Source of the DNA: Eutrigla gurnardus
Taxonomy: Eukaryota > Chordata > Actinopteri > Perciformes > Triglidae
Assembly: GCA_963514095.1 (NCBI GenBank)
Contig: OY741285.1
Location: 7,627,116 to 7,691,115 of the forward strand
Length of the DNA stretch: 64,000 bases
Reading direction: 5' to 3'
Shown: positions 33,601 to 47,029 of the stretch, piece by piece
Layout of the letters: each line of letters starts with the position of its first letter
Position numbering within the stretch: the first letter of the stretch is position 1
Position numbers and translations under genes: made by a program
Notes under the pieces: generated by a model
The model's database searches: none
What the model was told of the DNA's origin: nothing
What the model saw: only the letters and a program-made list of their open reading frames with translations

Positions 33601-35005
33601 GTCATCATTGTGATTTTTTTTCTTTCTCCCCCCTCCCGTCTATCTCTTGCTCTCTCCTTTCTCCATTTCTCACTCCCTAATTCTTATTCTTCTCTTACAC
33701 CACTGCCTTGTGTATTTCTTTTTGTTTTTTTTCCCTCTCCTTTCTCCTCCTGCACCCCACCCAACCCAAGATCTGCCTCCGTCGATGGTATCACGGTGAA
33801 TCGCCGGATAGATTTTTTCTCTGTTCTCATTAGGGCCGGGCGGCCCTGAGCACGGTTTTAGCATCCTCTGGTTGTGATCACAACTGAAATAAGATCCGGC
33901 TGCTCTTGTCTCGTTTTCGCCCAAACTTTCACCCCGATCTCAACCCGTCTCCACACTAGGTCCATCACTCCCCTCTGGCTCTAGGTAACGAGGAAGATGA
34001 AGCATTTATATGCATTGTTGTCACTATTAGTGAACACAAACTCTTCCAATGGTTCTTATAAAAACACTTTTAGGAGAGTGAGTTGTTTCAGACGTGTTGA
34101 AGTCTCCGCGTTGACCACTTCTTCCTTGCATCTTCATTCCTCCACGATCGATGCATGCCAACGCGTGGAAAAACATGTGCCAAATCCATTCGGATAGCAT
34201 GATCCTGACTTCTTAAATATTGCATATTGAACGCTTATTTTCTTGCACATTCGAGTGCACATGCTTCCCTGTCGACAAAATGATATAACACTCAAACGAC
34301 ACCCTGCTGCATATTTTCTTCCAGCCATTCGTAAAATGACCTGGCAGCTGTTGAGAAGTGGGGAGGGGTGGCGGGGTGGGATGGGGGGGGTTAGATTCTT
34401 CCTCCTACTCCAGCTCTCTGTCTTTCTGTCTCACTTTCTCTTATTCCTCCATCAACAGGACTCATTATATGGTATCTTCAGCACCCCCACCCCCCCTCTC
34501 CACTCCTCATTTCCCTCTACTCTTTCCTCCGGTTTTCAAGGCCACGGCAGTCGAGGCATCTGTAGCAACCAGCAGTGCAGACCAAAGGGCTAGATGGACA
34601 AACCGTATTGACGATATGCCAATGCCGAAGGTGGCTCCTCCTAAGTTCCCCCCCACCCCCCCTCCATCCACCCGACATCCATATTTCTCTCAAGGATTTA
34701 CTGTGTCTCCGAATACACTAGGGTCTATTTTTCCTGTGTTGTGATAATGTTCGCGGGGCGGAGGAGAGGTGAAAAAGGGGGCTCCGGGTCGATCGATGTC
34801 AAATTCAGGTGTGTCCTCCTGGCATGCTGGACGGCTGGCAGACTTGGGGTTGGAGGTGTGGGAGGGGGCTGTCGAGGGGTGGAGGTTGGGTATATGTGAG
34901 GGAGTGGGGGGGGGGGGGGAGGTAGATGGGATACGTGGGAAGGAAGGGCTTGCTGTCAGCCAGCTGGACCTCTTAATCCTACAGCCTTGGGGAAAGGGTG
35001 TGTGC

Positions 35006-35009
<4 letters not shown>

Positions 35010-35046
<37 letters not shown>
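35010..35046. repeat. (TG)n microsatellite
   Basis: TG tract of about 37 bp, 87 bp upstream of the much longer TG tract at 35133. Confidence 0.9.
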
Positions 35047-35047
<1 letters not shown>

Positions 35048-35130
35048 ATTGTGTTTGTCTCGTAGAGATTTGTCAAGTTTAGCACACCTCTGCTCCCCTC
35101 TTTGGCCCAGCTGAGCCCACTGACTGAACG

Positions 35131-35259
<129 letters not shown>

Positions 35260-35760
35260 TCCGGCGAGAGAGAGACAACCAGGATTCGGCGTGCACTGTG
35301 TTTACTGTAGTCCTCGCCTTTAACGGCACACTGTATATTTATGTCGAGACGACACAGCCTCTCTCGCCCCCTTGATGTTGGAGAGGCGCTGGGGGTTGGT
35401 GCAAGGGTGGGAATGGGGGGTGGGGGGGAGGCTGTCCTGTGTTGCTTGTTGAGGATGGAGGGGTGGTGGTGGTGGTGGGGGGGAGTTGTGAGGGCAACAA
35501 ACACTGCCAGCCTCCCCCACCCCCCCTGCTCCGCCCTATCCCATCCTCTGCCTTCATGCCCAGACCTCTCCGACTATTATTCTCTAAAACGCCAGCGTGC
35601 ACTTCCTCCTCCTCCTCCTCCTCTACGTCACGCTGCAACTCGCCGGCCGATTGCGTCATCTCCTTGTCATTCATTAGACACAAAACATACTATTTAGCCA
35701 CATTCCATGCAAGCTTCCTCTCTTCTTTTTTTTTTTTTCTCTCTCTCTCTGCTCCGGAGC

Positions 35761-35763
<3 letters not shown>

Positions 35764-35808
<45 letters not shown>
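35764..35808. repeat. (CT)n microsatellite
   Basis: 45 bp of perfect CT within a longer CT-rich stretch (35715-35835). Homopurine-homopyrimidine mirror symmetry gives triplex (H-DNA) potential. Confidence 0.93.
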
Positions 35809-35811
<3 letters not shown>

Positions 35812-36010
35812 CTCTCTCTGCCCCACTCTCTCTCTTTTGGCGTAGACTTTTGCATATATCACAGGCTGGCAGGCTAAGAGCTTGGGACTTCCCCACGCCA
35901 CACTCCAAGCCTTTGATCCTTTGCTTTGGAGGTAACATCAAAAGGAGAGGCATAGAAAGGCAGCTACTACTGTGAAGTTCAATGTTCAACTTGATGGCTT
36001 GGCTGAGGGC

Positions 36011-36092
36011 TTTTTTCCCCCCCTCTCTCCTCCCCCCCTCCCTCCCTCCCTCCATCCCTCCCTCACCTCCCTCCCTCCCCCTCCCTCCTCCC
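36011..36092. repeat. Polypyrimidine low-complexity tract
   Basis: TTCCCC/CCCT repeats over about 80 bp with only two A interruptions. Triplex-prone and low in information. Confidence 0.85.
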
Positions 36093-36158
36093 GCTGCTCC
36101 CTCGATCCCATCGCTGCATCCCTCAGCTGACAAAAACACACAGTTTGTAGCCAAGGGT

Positions 36159-36162
<4 letters not shown>

Positions 36163-36200
<38 letters not shown>

Positions 36201-36210
36201 TGTGTGTGTG
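36163..36210. repeat. (TG)n microsatellite, interrupted
   Basis: TG tract with one TTT interruption near 36197-36199. Confidence 0.9.
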
Positions 36211-36879
36211 CCTCTGACCTCACCTCCATAGAACCTATCTGGCACAAAACAATTCCCCGTAAAAAAAAACAAAAACAAAACAAAAAAAACTCTGATATAC
36301 AGACGGCGTGCACAAAGATTCACACGTTTCTTTTTGATGGTGATGGTAAAAGGTGCAGTTCCAGCGTCCGGCCCTCTCTCTCTATCTCTGTGTGTGTGTT
36401 TCTCCCACTCCCTGCATGGACAACATGCAGCATCCTATGTTGCAGCCGGTTGCATCAATGCCAGGCCCCGTTGTGGTGGTGGATAGGTGAGCCGGAGGAA
36501 AAGGGCATCGCACCATATTGTTTCTCTGTGTGGATCCATCGTTGCTCTCTACGTCACTCCGTCTGAATGTGAGGAGGGAAAAAAAACAACAAGACCTCTG
36601 CTTTTCCCAGCTGCTTTGGTTGACACGGAGGCGCAGAAAGCTAGCAATCACTCGCTCACAGGGAAAACAAATGATTTTCATAATGAACGCTCTTCCGCTG
36701 AGTTTCTTATGCAAACTCTCTCAAATGAGCCGCGGTATCAGACGGAGCCATGTGTTCCGGGTCAGAGCCGGGCTTCTCCGTGGCGTAGTCGACTGTATTT
36801 AAATGACACAGACTCGATAAGGCGATTCCAGAAAGCCGAGGTGCTCCACTAAATGCTTTTTTCGTCTTTCATGAGCTTC

Positions 36880-37560
36880 CCTGTCTGACTGTGCCAATTA
36901 GCAAAGGCGTGTGGCCTGCTTTTCTTCTCCTCTTTTTTTTTTTTGCCTGCTCCAACTCTCTTTCTAGATAGACGCTCTCTATCATGCTCCCATACACACA
37001 CCGAGCACACGTTTGGTGTATCATTAGCTTAGTGTGCGGGGAGGCGTGCGAGCCCGGGCTCTCCCCTGCCTTATCTCCATGTCAATCACAGCGTGTGTGT
37101 GAACATCAGTTGTAATGATCTCCATCCAGCCTGTCGGTGCGTGTTAGCGCCTGGCTTCCCTCGCCCCCGGAGCAAGCCGTTCCCTAGCTAATAGATGCAA
37201 AATTAAGCTGATCAATAGATGGCCTCAGCTCATTATTGACACGTTATCGCGGCGTGGGATTTTTGTGCAGTTTTTTTTTTATGCAGTGCTTGCTAGAGAT
37301 GCAAGGCAAGAGGAGGGAGGAGAAGAAAAAAAAAGTTAGCTGTCTTCCCCAAATGGCTAAGGCCACTGTGTTTCAACCCTGCAGTGATATTACATTAAGC
37401 TAATTTATTCTCACTCTTATGCATGGGATTTATTTATTTTTTTATGCTAAAGCGGTTTTTCTATTTATATGACTTGTTCTATTGGAAGAGTAATCACCTG
37501 CTCAGTGGCAGGAAATGAGATGGAGACTTTGTAAAACGGCATATTAAAGATTCATCAATA
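36880..37560. promoter_or_regulatory. Candidate conserved regulatory block
   Basis: Long repeat-poor stretch with GCCAATTAGC, ATCATTAGCTTAG, AAAATTAAGCTGATCAATAG, GCTCATTATTGACACG, ACATTAAGCTAATTTATTC and a run of TTTATTTAT. Short T11 and A9 runs split it, so it may be several adjacent elements. Developmental-enhancer-like texture, but no conservation data. Confidence 0.35.
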
Positions 37561-37599
37561 ATTGGCATGTGTGCTGCTGTTTGTGTTTGGGGGGGCTCT

Positions 37600-38120
37600 T
37601 ATGGACGGATCACCACGTGATTGAGCTAAGTGGTAATTAACCATGAGAGAGGTGTCTTTATGAGCCTGTGCTGGGAGCTGTGTGCCTATGCATGAAGATG
37701 CTGCTGCGTGTCGGGAGAAGGTGGGGATGCGGGGAGGGCAAGACGGGGGCTGCATCGCTGACAGAGTTGATTCGGAGGTGAGCGCTGAGGGCATGTGGTC
37801 AGGTTATTGGGGGACGGGGGATGGGGTGTGGGGAGCACCTACCCACTCTGGCCCAAGCTGCCTCGCCTGACCCTCCTCAGGTCTTATTGTCATGGAAGTA
37901 TCTCCCATTTTAATGAGCTCCAATAACCAAGCCCTTATTACTTATTTATTCATTAAGCCACCGTAGCAAAGCGGCAGAACCCCACTGTGTGAGTGTGCAT
38001 GTAATTGCTTGTGTGGGATTTTTTCTTCACCCCCTTCCTTCATGCACGATATCATAGCAAATTACATGTTGCGCAACGACGACTACAAGTTAGGTTAAAG
38101 CTAATTGAACCTAAAATAGA
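37600..38120. promoter_or_regulatory. Candidate conserved regulatory block
   Basis: Includes GTGGTAATTAACCATG (37630-37645), TTTTAATGAGCTCCAATAACC, TTACTTATTTATTCATTAAGCC and GCTAATTGAACC, with a G-rich less informative middle (37720-37840). Homeodomain-type cores recur every 20-60 bp in the right part. Confidence 0.35.
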
Positions 38121-41100
38121 TGGCCTGAAGCTGACGGAGAGGTCTAGATGGTTGGGTTTATTGAATCCAAAAACTTAAAATCATATTTCGAGTTGAAAAA
38201 TCCTCAAAAAGCTGGGCGTTTAGGTATGCCGAGGGTGTAGGCCTCATGAATATGGAGGCTGAGGTGCTTCAAGGTGCGTGTGCAAGTGTGAAAGAGACAC
38301 AAAACAGACTGGTTGGTTGTTGGTTTCCTATGAAGCCTTTTGTGAAGATTAATTGCCTGTTGGTATGTGTGTTTGTGTGTGTGACGCCTTCAACATAATG
38401 CTTTGTGATTGATGACTATGCGTAGGTGGAATTGTGTGATAGTGTATAGTGTTTTCACAATATCGGAAGTCTTTGTGGAGCCTGAGAGTGTACACATTCT
38501 CTCCCTCTGAGGCATGTTTCATAGCTTCCTTATATCCAGTCTGCCGTTTAACTAATTCATAGTGAACTCTCGCAGAACAAAACCAGACACCCAACATCAA
38601 GGGCAGCATTCAGCTCTCCTCCAGCACAATACCAAACAGAGCGTTCTCCAGCAGAACGTGGGCGCTTGCAATCAGCTTACTTTTTCCTCCCTCAGCAGAG
38701 CTCAGCTGCTGTTCACCTTTTTAACTCTCCCCTCCACGCCCCAAACCCTGCTTCCTGCAAACAAAAGGTAAGCATGTAGTTGTGTGTGTGTGTGTGCGCA
38801 CGAGTTGCCCAACCTCCCTCTCCTCCTACCCCCTGGCTTGGCCTTGCGTAAGGGGCTCAGACACACCTAGGCCTGCAGACGTGCCTGTTCACCTCCATAT
38901 AGCCTCTAAGTAGGTCAGTATGTACGTGGCTCCAACAAGGAAGGTCCAGGATCTGATCTTTGACCTGCCATTCCATCAGACTACTTCCACTGAGCTGTGG
39001 GTCTTCTACCGGCTGATAACGAGGCTGATTTAATGATACAAAAACTGGAAATGCCCACAAATCCCAATTACTGTAAATGCCCACTCCAAGGTAAAAGTCC
39101 AAACAGATGTTTACGTGGATCTGACGAGATAATCTGAAAAGCTAATGCATCGAACGGTCTGTAGTAGACTCCAGTTTAATATGAAATAACAAATAGTAAT
39201 ACAGAATAATAGAGTATCTACCGGTAGTAGTTTTAACCTAAAAAAATGGTTCAATGCCAATCCAAGCTACTTATTTGTTCTCAGAATTGATGAATGACAA
39301 AATGTCCTCAGGACAAAACCAGTAAATCCAGTTTCCTTTTGAATAAGTACATCTAGATATCCTGTTACGTGGATGACTGAACATTTTCATTAGAAGGGAA
39401 GCAGAGGGACTCGTTTAACATGTCGATGATTAGATGGAGCGTCTTAATTCAACTTTTAGGTGTGTTTTTACCTGTAACATAAAGGGAGGCTTTGCTCTCT
39501 GACTCTGGAGCAAGAGGTAAAAAAAATGAGTAATGCCACTCTGTTAATTGATTAAATTAACGTTGATTACAACCTTAATTGGAGTCGGGACTGAGGCTGG
39601 GCGCTGAACTGGTTTCGCAAGCGTCTCCGTTTCTGCCGGCGTCTCGCTTTTTTTTCATTTCGTCGCCCGTGTTAGCGGCAGAGCAGCCACGCGGGCTGGG
39701 TGAGCAGCTGAACGGCTGCGGCTCATACGCATGTGTACGTGCATTGCTGCTGCGGCCGGCGCTGCTCCTGCCAGCCCTCAACAGATCATTTTCACCGTCT
39801 ATTTTAGCTCCGAAAAAAAAAGAGGGCGACACACACCCAATCTCTAGATGAGCCGCCCGCAGCCGAGACCACGGCCCATATGTCTTTAGTACAATCCAAC
39901 AGTGTCTGGTATGAATTTAAAGTCATATCGCCCCCCCAAGTACGTTTAACTTGATTAAGCTACCTTTACGACCATTGCAATTATGGGAGCTTCCAGCCTC
40001 ATAACACATCAGCTCAGTTTGTGTATCGGCGTAAAAGGAAAAAAGACAGAAACAGGAAGAGTCACTCGGGTAAGAGTTGCTCTGTGAAGCAGGAGAACCA
40101 CCTGAAAGTGGAGGCATTTCTGCAGCAGAGCCCGATGCTAAAGGTGCCAGAGTGCCTGTTCATTAGCGGGGCTGACGGAAGACCAGCCAGCTCCTGCTGG
40201 CCTTCACCTTCGCTGCCACAATATTTATAGAGCAGCCAAGAGATCCTCTTAATGACACAGGGAGAGGGACAGTGGGAAGGTGGGGGAGGGGGTGTAAAAG
40301 TCAGAAATGCAACGCTGTTTACTTCCTGAGGCCTGTTGAGAAGTTGGTAGGTTTTGGACTGCAATCAGTGTCGCCCTCGCGCTCCCTTTGAGAACATTAT
40401 GTGCATCCAGGTGTGTGCAAGTCCTTTCGGCCACACTATCATCATCCAATCAATCTAATTAGAGGTGGCAAACCACACTTTTGCCCAAACAATTTAAAAA
40501 TTGTTGTGCTCTCCCTGTGATTGTCGAGGACAGATTTGTCAGCTAAGTTGCGCAACCCCTTTGAAACTTTCCGGTCAATCAGCTGGTGTTTGAACAGCCC
40601 CGTTTGGCCACACTTGCTAAGTAAACCGTGTCAGAGCAAAGCCATACTTATCTCATGAACCAGTGTTTAAGAGAGCGAAACTAACTTCCAGTGCAGGCCT
40701 GATAAAAAGTCAAGTGTTCATGGAAATGCATACCGTGTAAAGAAAGGACACCGAGCAGATCAGTTAAAAAACGAAGCTATTCTCTCCCCCACTTTTTTGT
40801 CAATGGCTGCAATACTTTCTGAGATATTATGAACAATAGTCATTTCACAAGCCGGTTTCTACAGTCTGCGTTGGGTGGGGGAGGAAGGAGAGGTCATGTG
40901 CACGTTCACCATGTGGGGAAAACAAGCTGATTTGAAAGTGTCTGTTGGAGTTTTTCTGCAAGAAAAGCAAGAGAGAGAATGGGAGTTTGAGGTGGATTGA
41001 GGTTTAGATTGTTGGCAAAAGGGAGTCAGGCTAGAGGAGGTGAGGTTTTGGATCAGGTCGGCTGTCAGGGCCAGTGGAACCCCCAAGCGGTTCTGGCTTT

Positions 41101-41639
41101 GGAGTAAATATGGGCCCAGCGGACCCCTTCCCGCCCCAGGGCACACAAACCCCAGGCCTTCCCACATTCCACTTTTATTTTCCTGGTTGCAAAATGCCTC
41201 CGGCTATTAGAGCAGGTGGGGTGTGCGTGTGTGTGTGTCTTTTTTTCTTTCTTTAATATTTACTCATAAAATGTGCATTAGTCGAACCAAAGCAGCCATG
41301 ATGGGCCCTCTTGTGTCTGCTAACTTTCTCTCAAATTTTTGTCGAGGTGTTCTTGCGATATTGGCTTTACGGTAAACCCGTCTCTCCAAAGACGGAAGCA
41401 CAGAAACAGACACAACAAAGTATCCTATAGCCGAGTGGTGATTTCTCTTTAAACTCTGAGGGGATTTCAAAGGGTCTGCCTTGCATTAAGCGTCTCCCTC
41501 CCTCAATTACGGAAAATGACTGTCCCCTCCTCGGCAAATTACGCGTTTGTACGAGCACGCGTTTCCCTTCTTCCCCGGCACCTGCGAGCGAGGACAAAGC
41601 CTGCCGGCAATATCCGCAACAGATCAAGACAATATGCTT

Positions 41640-41830
41640 CGGCTCTCGTTTTTTAAAGGGGATAAAATTGTAGTCAAACTGGATGGACTAATCTCTTAAG
41701 CTTGGTGCAGTTTACTTGCCGAGCTTTGAATGGGCTCCTATTACTAGCCTTGATCATTTCAGACTTAAATAAAGCTCTTTAGAGTAGCGGTCTGATTGGT
41801 GTAATCTGCAAGCTGTCAATCCCATCTCTG
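41640..41830. promoter_or_regulatory. Candidate conserved non-coding element
   Basis: Repeat-free block with GGCTCCTATTACTAGCC, CTTGATCATTTCAG, CTTAAATAAAGCTC and TCTGATTGGTGTAATCTGC. The spelling GAGCTTTGAATGGG contains a TCF-like CTTTGAA. Texture-based call. Confidence 0.3.
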
Positions 41831-43381
41831 AGCGCTCTCCCAGAGGAGCTGCCGGGCCCGCGGACCAGGGTATGTTCGAATGTGGCTGAGCATTGTTGTT
41901 CAGGTGTGAATGGGTGAGTAAGCATGTACAGTATGTAGGGAGGGGGGGTTCCCGTGAATGTACATGTGTTATCCGTACACGCCGTGCATGACGCCTGTGT
42001 GGAGCTATGTCGTGGCTGTCGTGCGAGGCGGACGCAGATGGGCGGGAGATCCTGTTGGACTCTCCAGAGCAACACCCAGTATCCATATGCTGGCTCTAAA
42101 CCCAAGCTGCTATCGGCCTGTCTGTCTGTCTCTGCCTGTCTCCCCTTCCTTTCTCACATTGCTCACATGGCTGGGATGCTTGGAGTCCCTAGTGGTCCTT
42201 GTCATCTGTCCCCCCTCGTTCCCCTCTGCTGGAAAGTGGACCAGCGTTTGGAGAGGCCACATTAGCACATAAGGAGCTCTGTTTGTTTGATTGGTCTGAA
42301 GCCTTCTGCTCTTAATCCAAAACACACGCAAAAAAAAACCTGTGATAAACACATCAGATGGGGAGCTTGATGGGAAAAGGAGCTGGTTGTTGACCAGAAA
42401 CGGGCAGAACAATCCTGCACTTTCCACGTCCGTCCTTCTCACTAAAAAATGTATGAGTAAGACTGCTCCCCCCCTCCCCCTTTCCCCCCTTCTTTTTCCT
42501 GTCAATAGCTCATATTGACGTTTGGTTAATGTTTGATAGGATGTGGAGAAAAAAGGGGTTTATATTTGGGAGGATCAGAGTCGAGCACTGGTACCTGGTT
42601 TTTGGCCCAAATTGCTTCCGTGCCAGTTTGCTGAATTAGTAACAACAGTGGGAGCCGATGTGTGTGTGCAGATGTGCGAGGATGATGTGTGATGCCCCCT
42701 CCAATTGTCTCCAGCCTTCTGCCGAGAGCTCGTGACACCAGGACCAGGGCCTGAGCTCGTTTTCACTGCGATGACAGTCGGTGTGGATCTGGGTTAACAC
42801 TGCTGTAGCTCATAACATGCCAGACATCGGTGCAGCGGCAGTAACTCACGTGGGAAATGGGAAGCACCTGCCCGAACAGAGTATAGTGAATAGTAAAAGT
42901 GCTGAAACAAGGAGCAGAGGGATTGATCACCATTTAGTGGTATTTGGAGTTTGGCCATTTTTAAGACATCACCTTGGGATCCAGGGCTCTGGGTACACTT
43001 TCTGATTGTATAGATGAATGGTTAATTGAAATAACAGACAAAATAATCAATAATGAAAATGTTTAACACCCCCCTCCCTCCACCAACCCCCTTCTTGTTG
43101 CTTGGGAAAGCAGTAGAGGGCAGGGAAATCGGAACAGTGAGCGTGAGTTCATCCCTCTGTAAGGATTTAGAGGACTCCCTTGTCTTTCACTTCATCAGAG
43201 ACAATTGAGTCATTCAGCTCCCATTGTGGGTCTGGCCAGGCGAGGAGGGGCGCAGGGTAGGGGAAGAGAGCGAGTGGGGGGGGGGGGAGTAGAAGGAGAA
43301 GCCGTCTGCTGCGCAACCCGGAGTCGGAGCACAGCCGCTGGGTGGCTCTTACAGGGTGGGGGTCTGTCAAGGGGGCGTGTT

Positions 43382-43382
<1 letters not shown>

Positions 43383-43415
<33 letters not shown>
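43383..43415. repeat. (TG)n microsatellite
   Basis: 33-bp TG tract within a G-rich, low-complexity region (43240-43720) that also contains a G13 run near 43276. Confidence 0.9.
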
Positions 43416-43423
<8 letters not shown>

Positions 43424-45481
43424 GGGGGCAGGAAAGAGAGACAGGGGAGAGGAGAGAGTTATCCTGGAACTCCGGAGCAATTTGTCACATTGGAATGGCT
43501 CTTGAGTTACCCGGGGGGCCCCCTCATAGCGGGAGAGTTTTCAGGTCGCAGAGTGGGGAACGGGGAGGGGGCCCGGAGCAGCAGCAGCGAGAGGGTCAGA
43601 GGTCATGGCCTACTCAAGCCCGGGCGGTGCGTCGGTTAGCGGGGCCAGGCGGGCGTGTTGAGGAAGAGGAAGGAGGCCAAGGAGGGGAGGTGGTGTGGGG
43701 GGGCGGGGGTCGGAAAGCCCGGTGCCTGCCAGGGCTCCGTTTTCCTTGGCATGCTTGTAAAACCTGCAGGAGAGATTAGTGTGTGAGAACATTTGCAATA
43801 GCGGGGCTGAAGTGGAGCCACTTGTCAGGGCATGCGCTGCGCCACCCTCCCTCCCTCTCTCTCTCTCTGTAGTCTTTCAGTGTGTCTCCACCGCTCTGGG
43901 AGGGGGGGTGTCACCTTCACGCTCCTTACCGACCAACTCAGAATGTCCTCTCGCTCGACCCCTTCCACCGGCTGCAGCTGCGTGTGAATCTTTGCATGTG
44001 TGAGCATGTGTGCACACGCGATGGCAGGACTTTCAGATGAGACTTCAGTCATGACTTTCCCATGAGTGGATTCACAATAACCCCCCCTCGTCGTCTTCTA
44101 GCCCCCCCTGGCACCAATGGACACCGTCTTGAATTACCTCATAGATGACAGCAGCCCCGTCACTCTCTTCCTCCTTTTACTGTTACAACACCATCACCCC
44201 CTCCTCCGCCTCCACCTCGCTCCCCTTCATGGCAATTAATACCCAGTGTGGGGGGTCCATAAAAACCCACAACACTTCAACTCTGGAGTTTTTTACAACC
44301 TTTCCTTTTTTTCCCACTCTCTGCACATACAAACAAGCATAAACAAATCCAGTTTTTTAAGCCATAAAAAAACATCTTGGGGTCATAAATAAGTGGTATT
44401 GGTGGAGAAAGACCAGGCAGCATGCAGTTTTTTCCCCCCCTTGCAACGGGCTGTAACCGAGGACATGGAGTCAATAACTCCCTCCAGCATCCACCACTGG
44501 AAGGCACCCCACAGTGAACTCTTCGCTAATTACCACTGATTTAGACACAGTCTCAGGAAGGGTCGAGACACACTCACTCTCGGACCGGCTCTGACACACA
44601 CACAGAAACACACACACATGCATGCAAACAAGCTGGATGGCAACAGAGAAATGGATCTAATGTACTTGCATCGCTATACAAACCGCTGCCAGAGAGTCGT
44701 ACCTACTTCCGGACGATGATTGCAATTCAGTTCAGATGAGATGCTGAAATCTTTCTCTCACCAGACAAAAATGCAACATCGGGCTCTGGGCCAATAACGA
44801 TGGCGAGATAATTTTTTGGTTCGTGCAAAAATAATTGAATAGGATACAGATAGCATCTTTAAGCGGAGAGACAAACTCCAAACAGGTGGGAAAGGCACTC
44901 CGGAGTTCAGATTCATGTTGAAGGTTTGTGCCCAAATGGGATCAGAGGCAAAGGTCCAAGTCCAAGTTGACCTGTCAAAAAGTTTTAGGGGGAGAGAGGG
45001 GATATCTGCCATGTAATCGAGCATAACTACGTTACTCCAGTCGTGCTAGACACGCCATCACCTAGGTAGTCACTCGGTAGTTTCCCTTCTTCACATTCTT
45101 CAGGCCCTACACCTCTCTGTGCTGAACCCAATCCCAAGGACTCAAAAGCCCAAACAGCTGCCGTGACCCATTTCCCTCAAACTAGGTGACTGTGACATTG
45201 ACAGGCAGGAGTCTGGACCACATACTGTAGCCACGTCAACACCAGGCAGCCATTGGCTGGCACATAGTAGTTTAATTTCCACGTGCAAAATATTCTTAAT
45301 GACGGCAAATTTGTAATTTCGCTGCTTTTTTTACTTTCGCTGCTTTTTGAACGTATGAAGTTGCAAGTTGGACTATTTTAGCAAGAACAGTCAGCAAAGT
45401 ACATGTCATCAATTTAAAAGGACTCCACCCAGTTTATAACACAGACAGATGTTTCTCATGACCCCTGTTTCTGCTTATCTG

Positions 45482-45485
<4 letters not shown>

Positions 45486-45557
<72 letters not shown>
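45486..45557. repeat. (TG)n microsatellite with one A interruption
   Basis: 72 bp of TG repeats interrupted once at about 45521, 570 bp upstream of exon 4. Confidence 0.95.
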
Positions 45558-45559
<2 letters not shown>

Positions 45560-45569
45560 ATTTCTGATA

Positions 45570-45720
45570 GAGGCCAAGTCAATCATTTATGGGAGCAGTC
45601 ATGAGGTTTAGCCCCAGAGGAGCGTGGTGAGACGCCACACTTGAAACTCTTTATGGGCTCCAATAAAAGTCTGACAACAGTCCCATTTATGACATTAGGT
45701 CATCTTAAAGCCATGAGCTT
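45570..45720. promoter_or_regulatory. Candidate regulatory element just upstream of exon 4
   Basis: Repeat-free block with AATCATTTATGGGAG, CTCTTTATGGGCTCC, AATAAAAGTCTG and CCATTTATGACATTAGG. The TTTATGG/TTTATGA word recurs three times within 110 bp, a pattern that suits posterior-HOX or CDX-type binding. It could also influence splicing of exon 4. Inference only. Confidence 0.33.
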
Positions 45721-46127
45721 GTGTACAGTACCTTTAACCTCTGTCTCCTCCGAATTAGACTTCCTGTAAGCCAGAGTGACCCGTCAGCTACTTCACAAAA
45801 TAAAATACATGTGTTTTTTTGTTTGTTTTTACATTTCCTGCTCACTGTGAACGACCCTTGCGCTGAAAAAAGTTTTTGTGGAATATATTTCTGATAACTC
45901 TGCTGGACTCCCATATACATGCATCCTCACCCCCATCCACTCATCCGCTTTAAGATCTTTTATTTGCTTTTCAACCCATGTTTTGGAGTTTCCAAACCCA
46001 TACGCACCGTCAAGAAATGTCGTCTCCCTTTTGTCTTATTCTTTTAATTTGTTCTTTTTTGGTTTTCTGCATTGTTAACATGTTTTTTGTTTCTTTCCTT
46101 CCATTCTGTTTCCTTTCTGCCATTCAG

Positions 46128-46229
46128 TACCTACAGATGAAATGGCCCCTGCTAGATGTTCAACAAGGAGGTCTTCAAAGTAGACAAGCACTTAAAGATG
46201 CCAGGTCCCCGTCACCGGCACACATCGTT
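46128..46229 (+). CDS. tcf7l2: tcf7l2 coding exon 4
   Basis: 102-bp exon encoding residues 128-161 when spliced directly to exon 3. It reads YLQMKWPLLDVQQGGLQSRQ, then ALKDARSPSPAHIV, matching mammalian TCF7L2 except for small changes after DVQ (QGG here against AGS in human, from memory). LQSRQALKDARSPSPAHIV distinguishes it from tcf7l1, which has a shorter linker before KDTRSPSPAH. The acceptor is TTTCTGCCATTCAG with a pyrimidine tract and the donor is GTAAGT at 46230, both phase 0. The next family residues (SNKVPVVQH) are not found downstream, so exon 5 lies past 64000. Confidence 0.97.
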
Positions 46230-46815
46230 GTAAGTAACACTCCGCCCGGTCCTTTTTTTTCTTCTTTCACCAGCTCTTCTTCCCTTATTCGTGACAGACA
46301 GACAAACAAGCCTTGCTTCTCTTCTCTCATCCATCCCTCAAAAGCGTTGTCGGCGTTAAAGCCCTTCCCATTTTCCCCCCCCCCGTTAATTGATGTTTTG
46401 GTTGTAAACCTAAAAAAAACATTAAAAATGCACATTTTGTTTGCATTTACCCATCAGTCACTAACAGGCCCAGTCGGTTTTAAACAAATGGCAATGAAAG
46501 TGTTATGGATCCCAGAAAGTAGAGCTTTTGTCTGAGTGATCGAGAAGGCGAGCGGCGCTGTGGCAGGTGCAGCGGTTGTTCTTTGGACACGAATCCCAGA
46601 GAAAATGATAACCAGCCTTGTGCTAAGCTGAACGATTATGGAAAACTGCTCTCATGTTGACAACTTTTTTTATTCATTTTTTTTAATGAGAATGAGCTAA
46701 TGCTGGGCTGCTAACATCTCGTCTTTGAGGGAAGTGTGGGCGTTGCTTCAACATTGATTACCCTATCCATGCAGTTGGAGTCTGGCAGGAGAGTCGGCTG
46801 GACAGCCATAGGGGC

Positions 46816-46821
<6 letters not shown>

Positions 46822-46847
<26 letters not shown>
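46822..46847. repeat. (CA)n microsatellite
   Basis: 26-bp CA tract. Confidence 0.9.
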
Positions 46848-47029
46848 TAACAGAGCATCCACCCCAGGCATGTCGATATCTAAGAGGCAAGCGGCTCTAG
46901 AACGGAAACAGTTGGACGTGAACTCGGTAGTTGGCTAAAGGCGGGAAGTTTTTCCAGGAGGTCAGCGGAAAGGTTGAGCACGGGGAGGTGCACGTATGTG
47001 GTCGCAGAGTTAGCGAGGAAGGAAAATCA

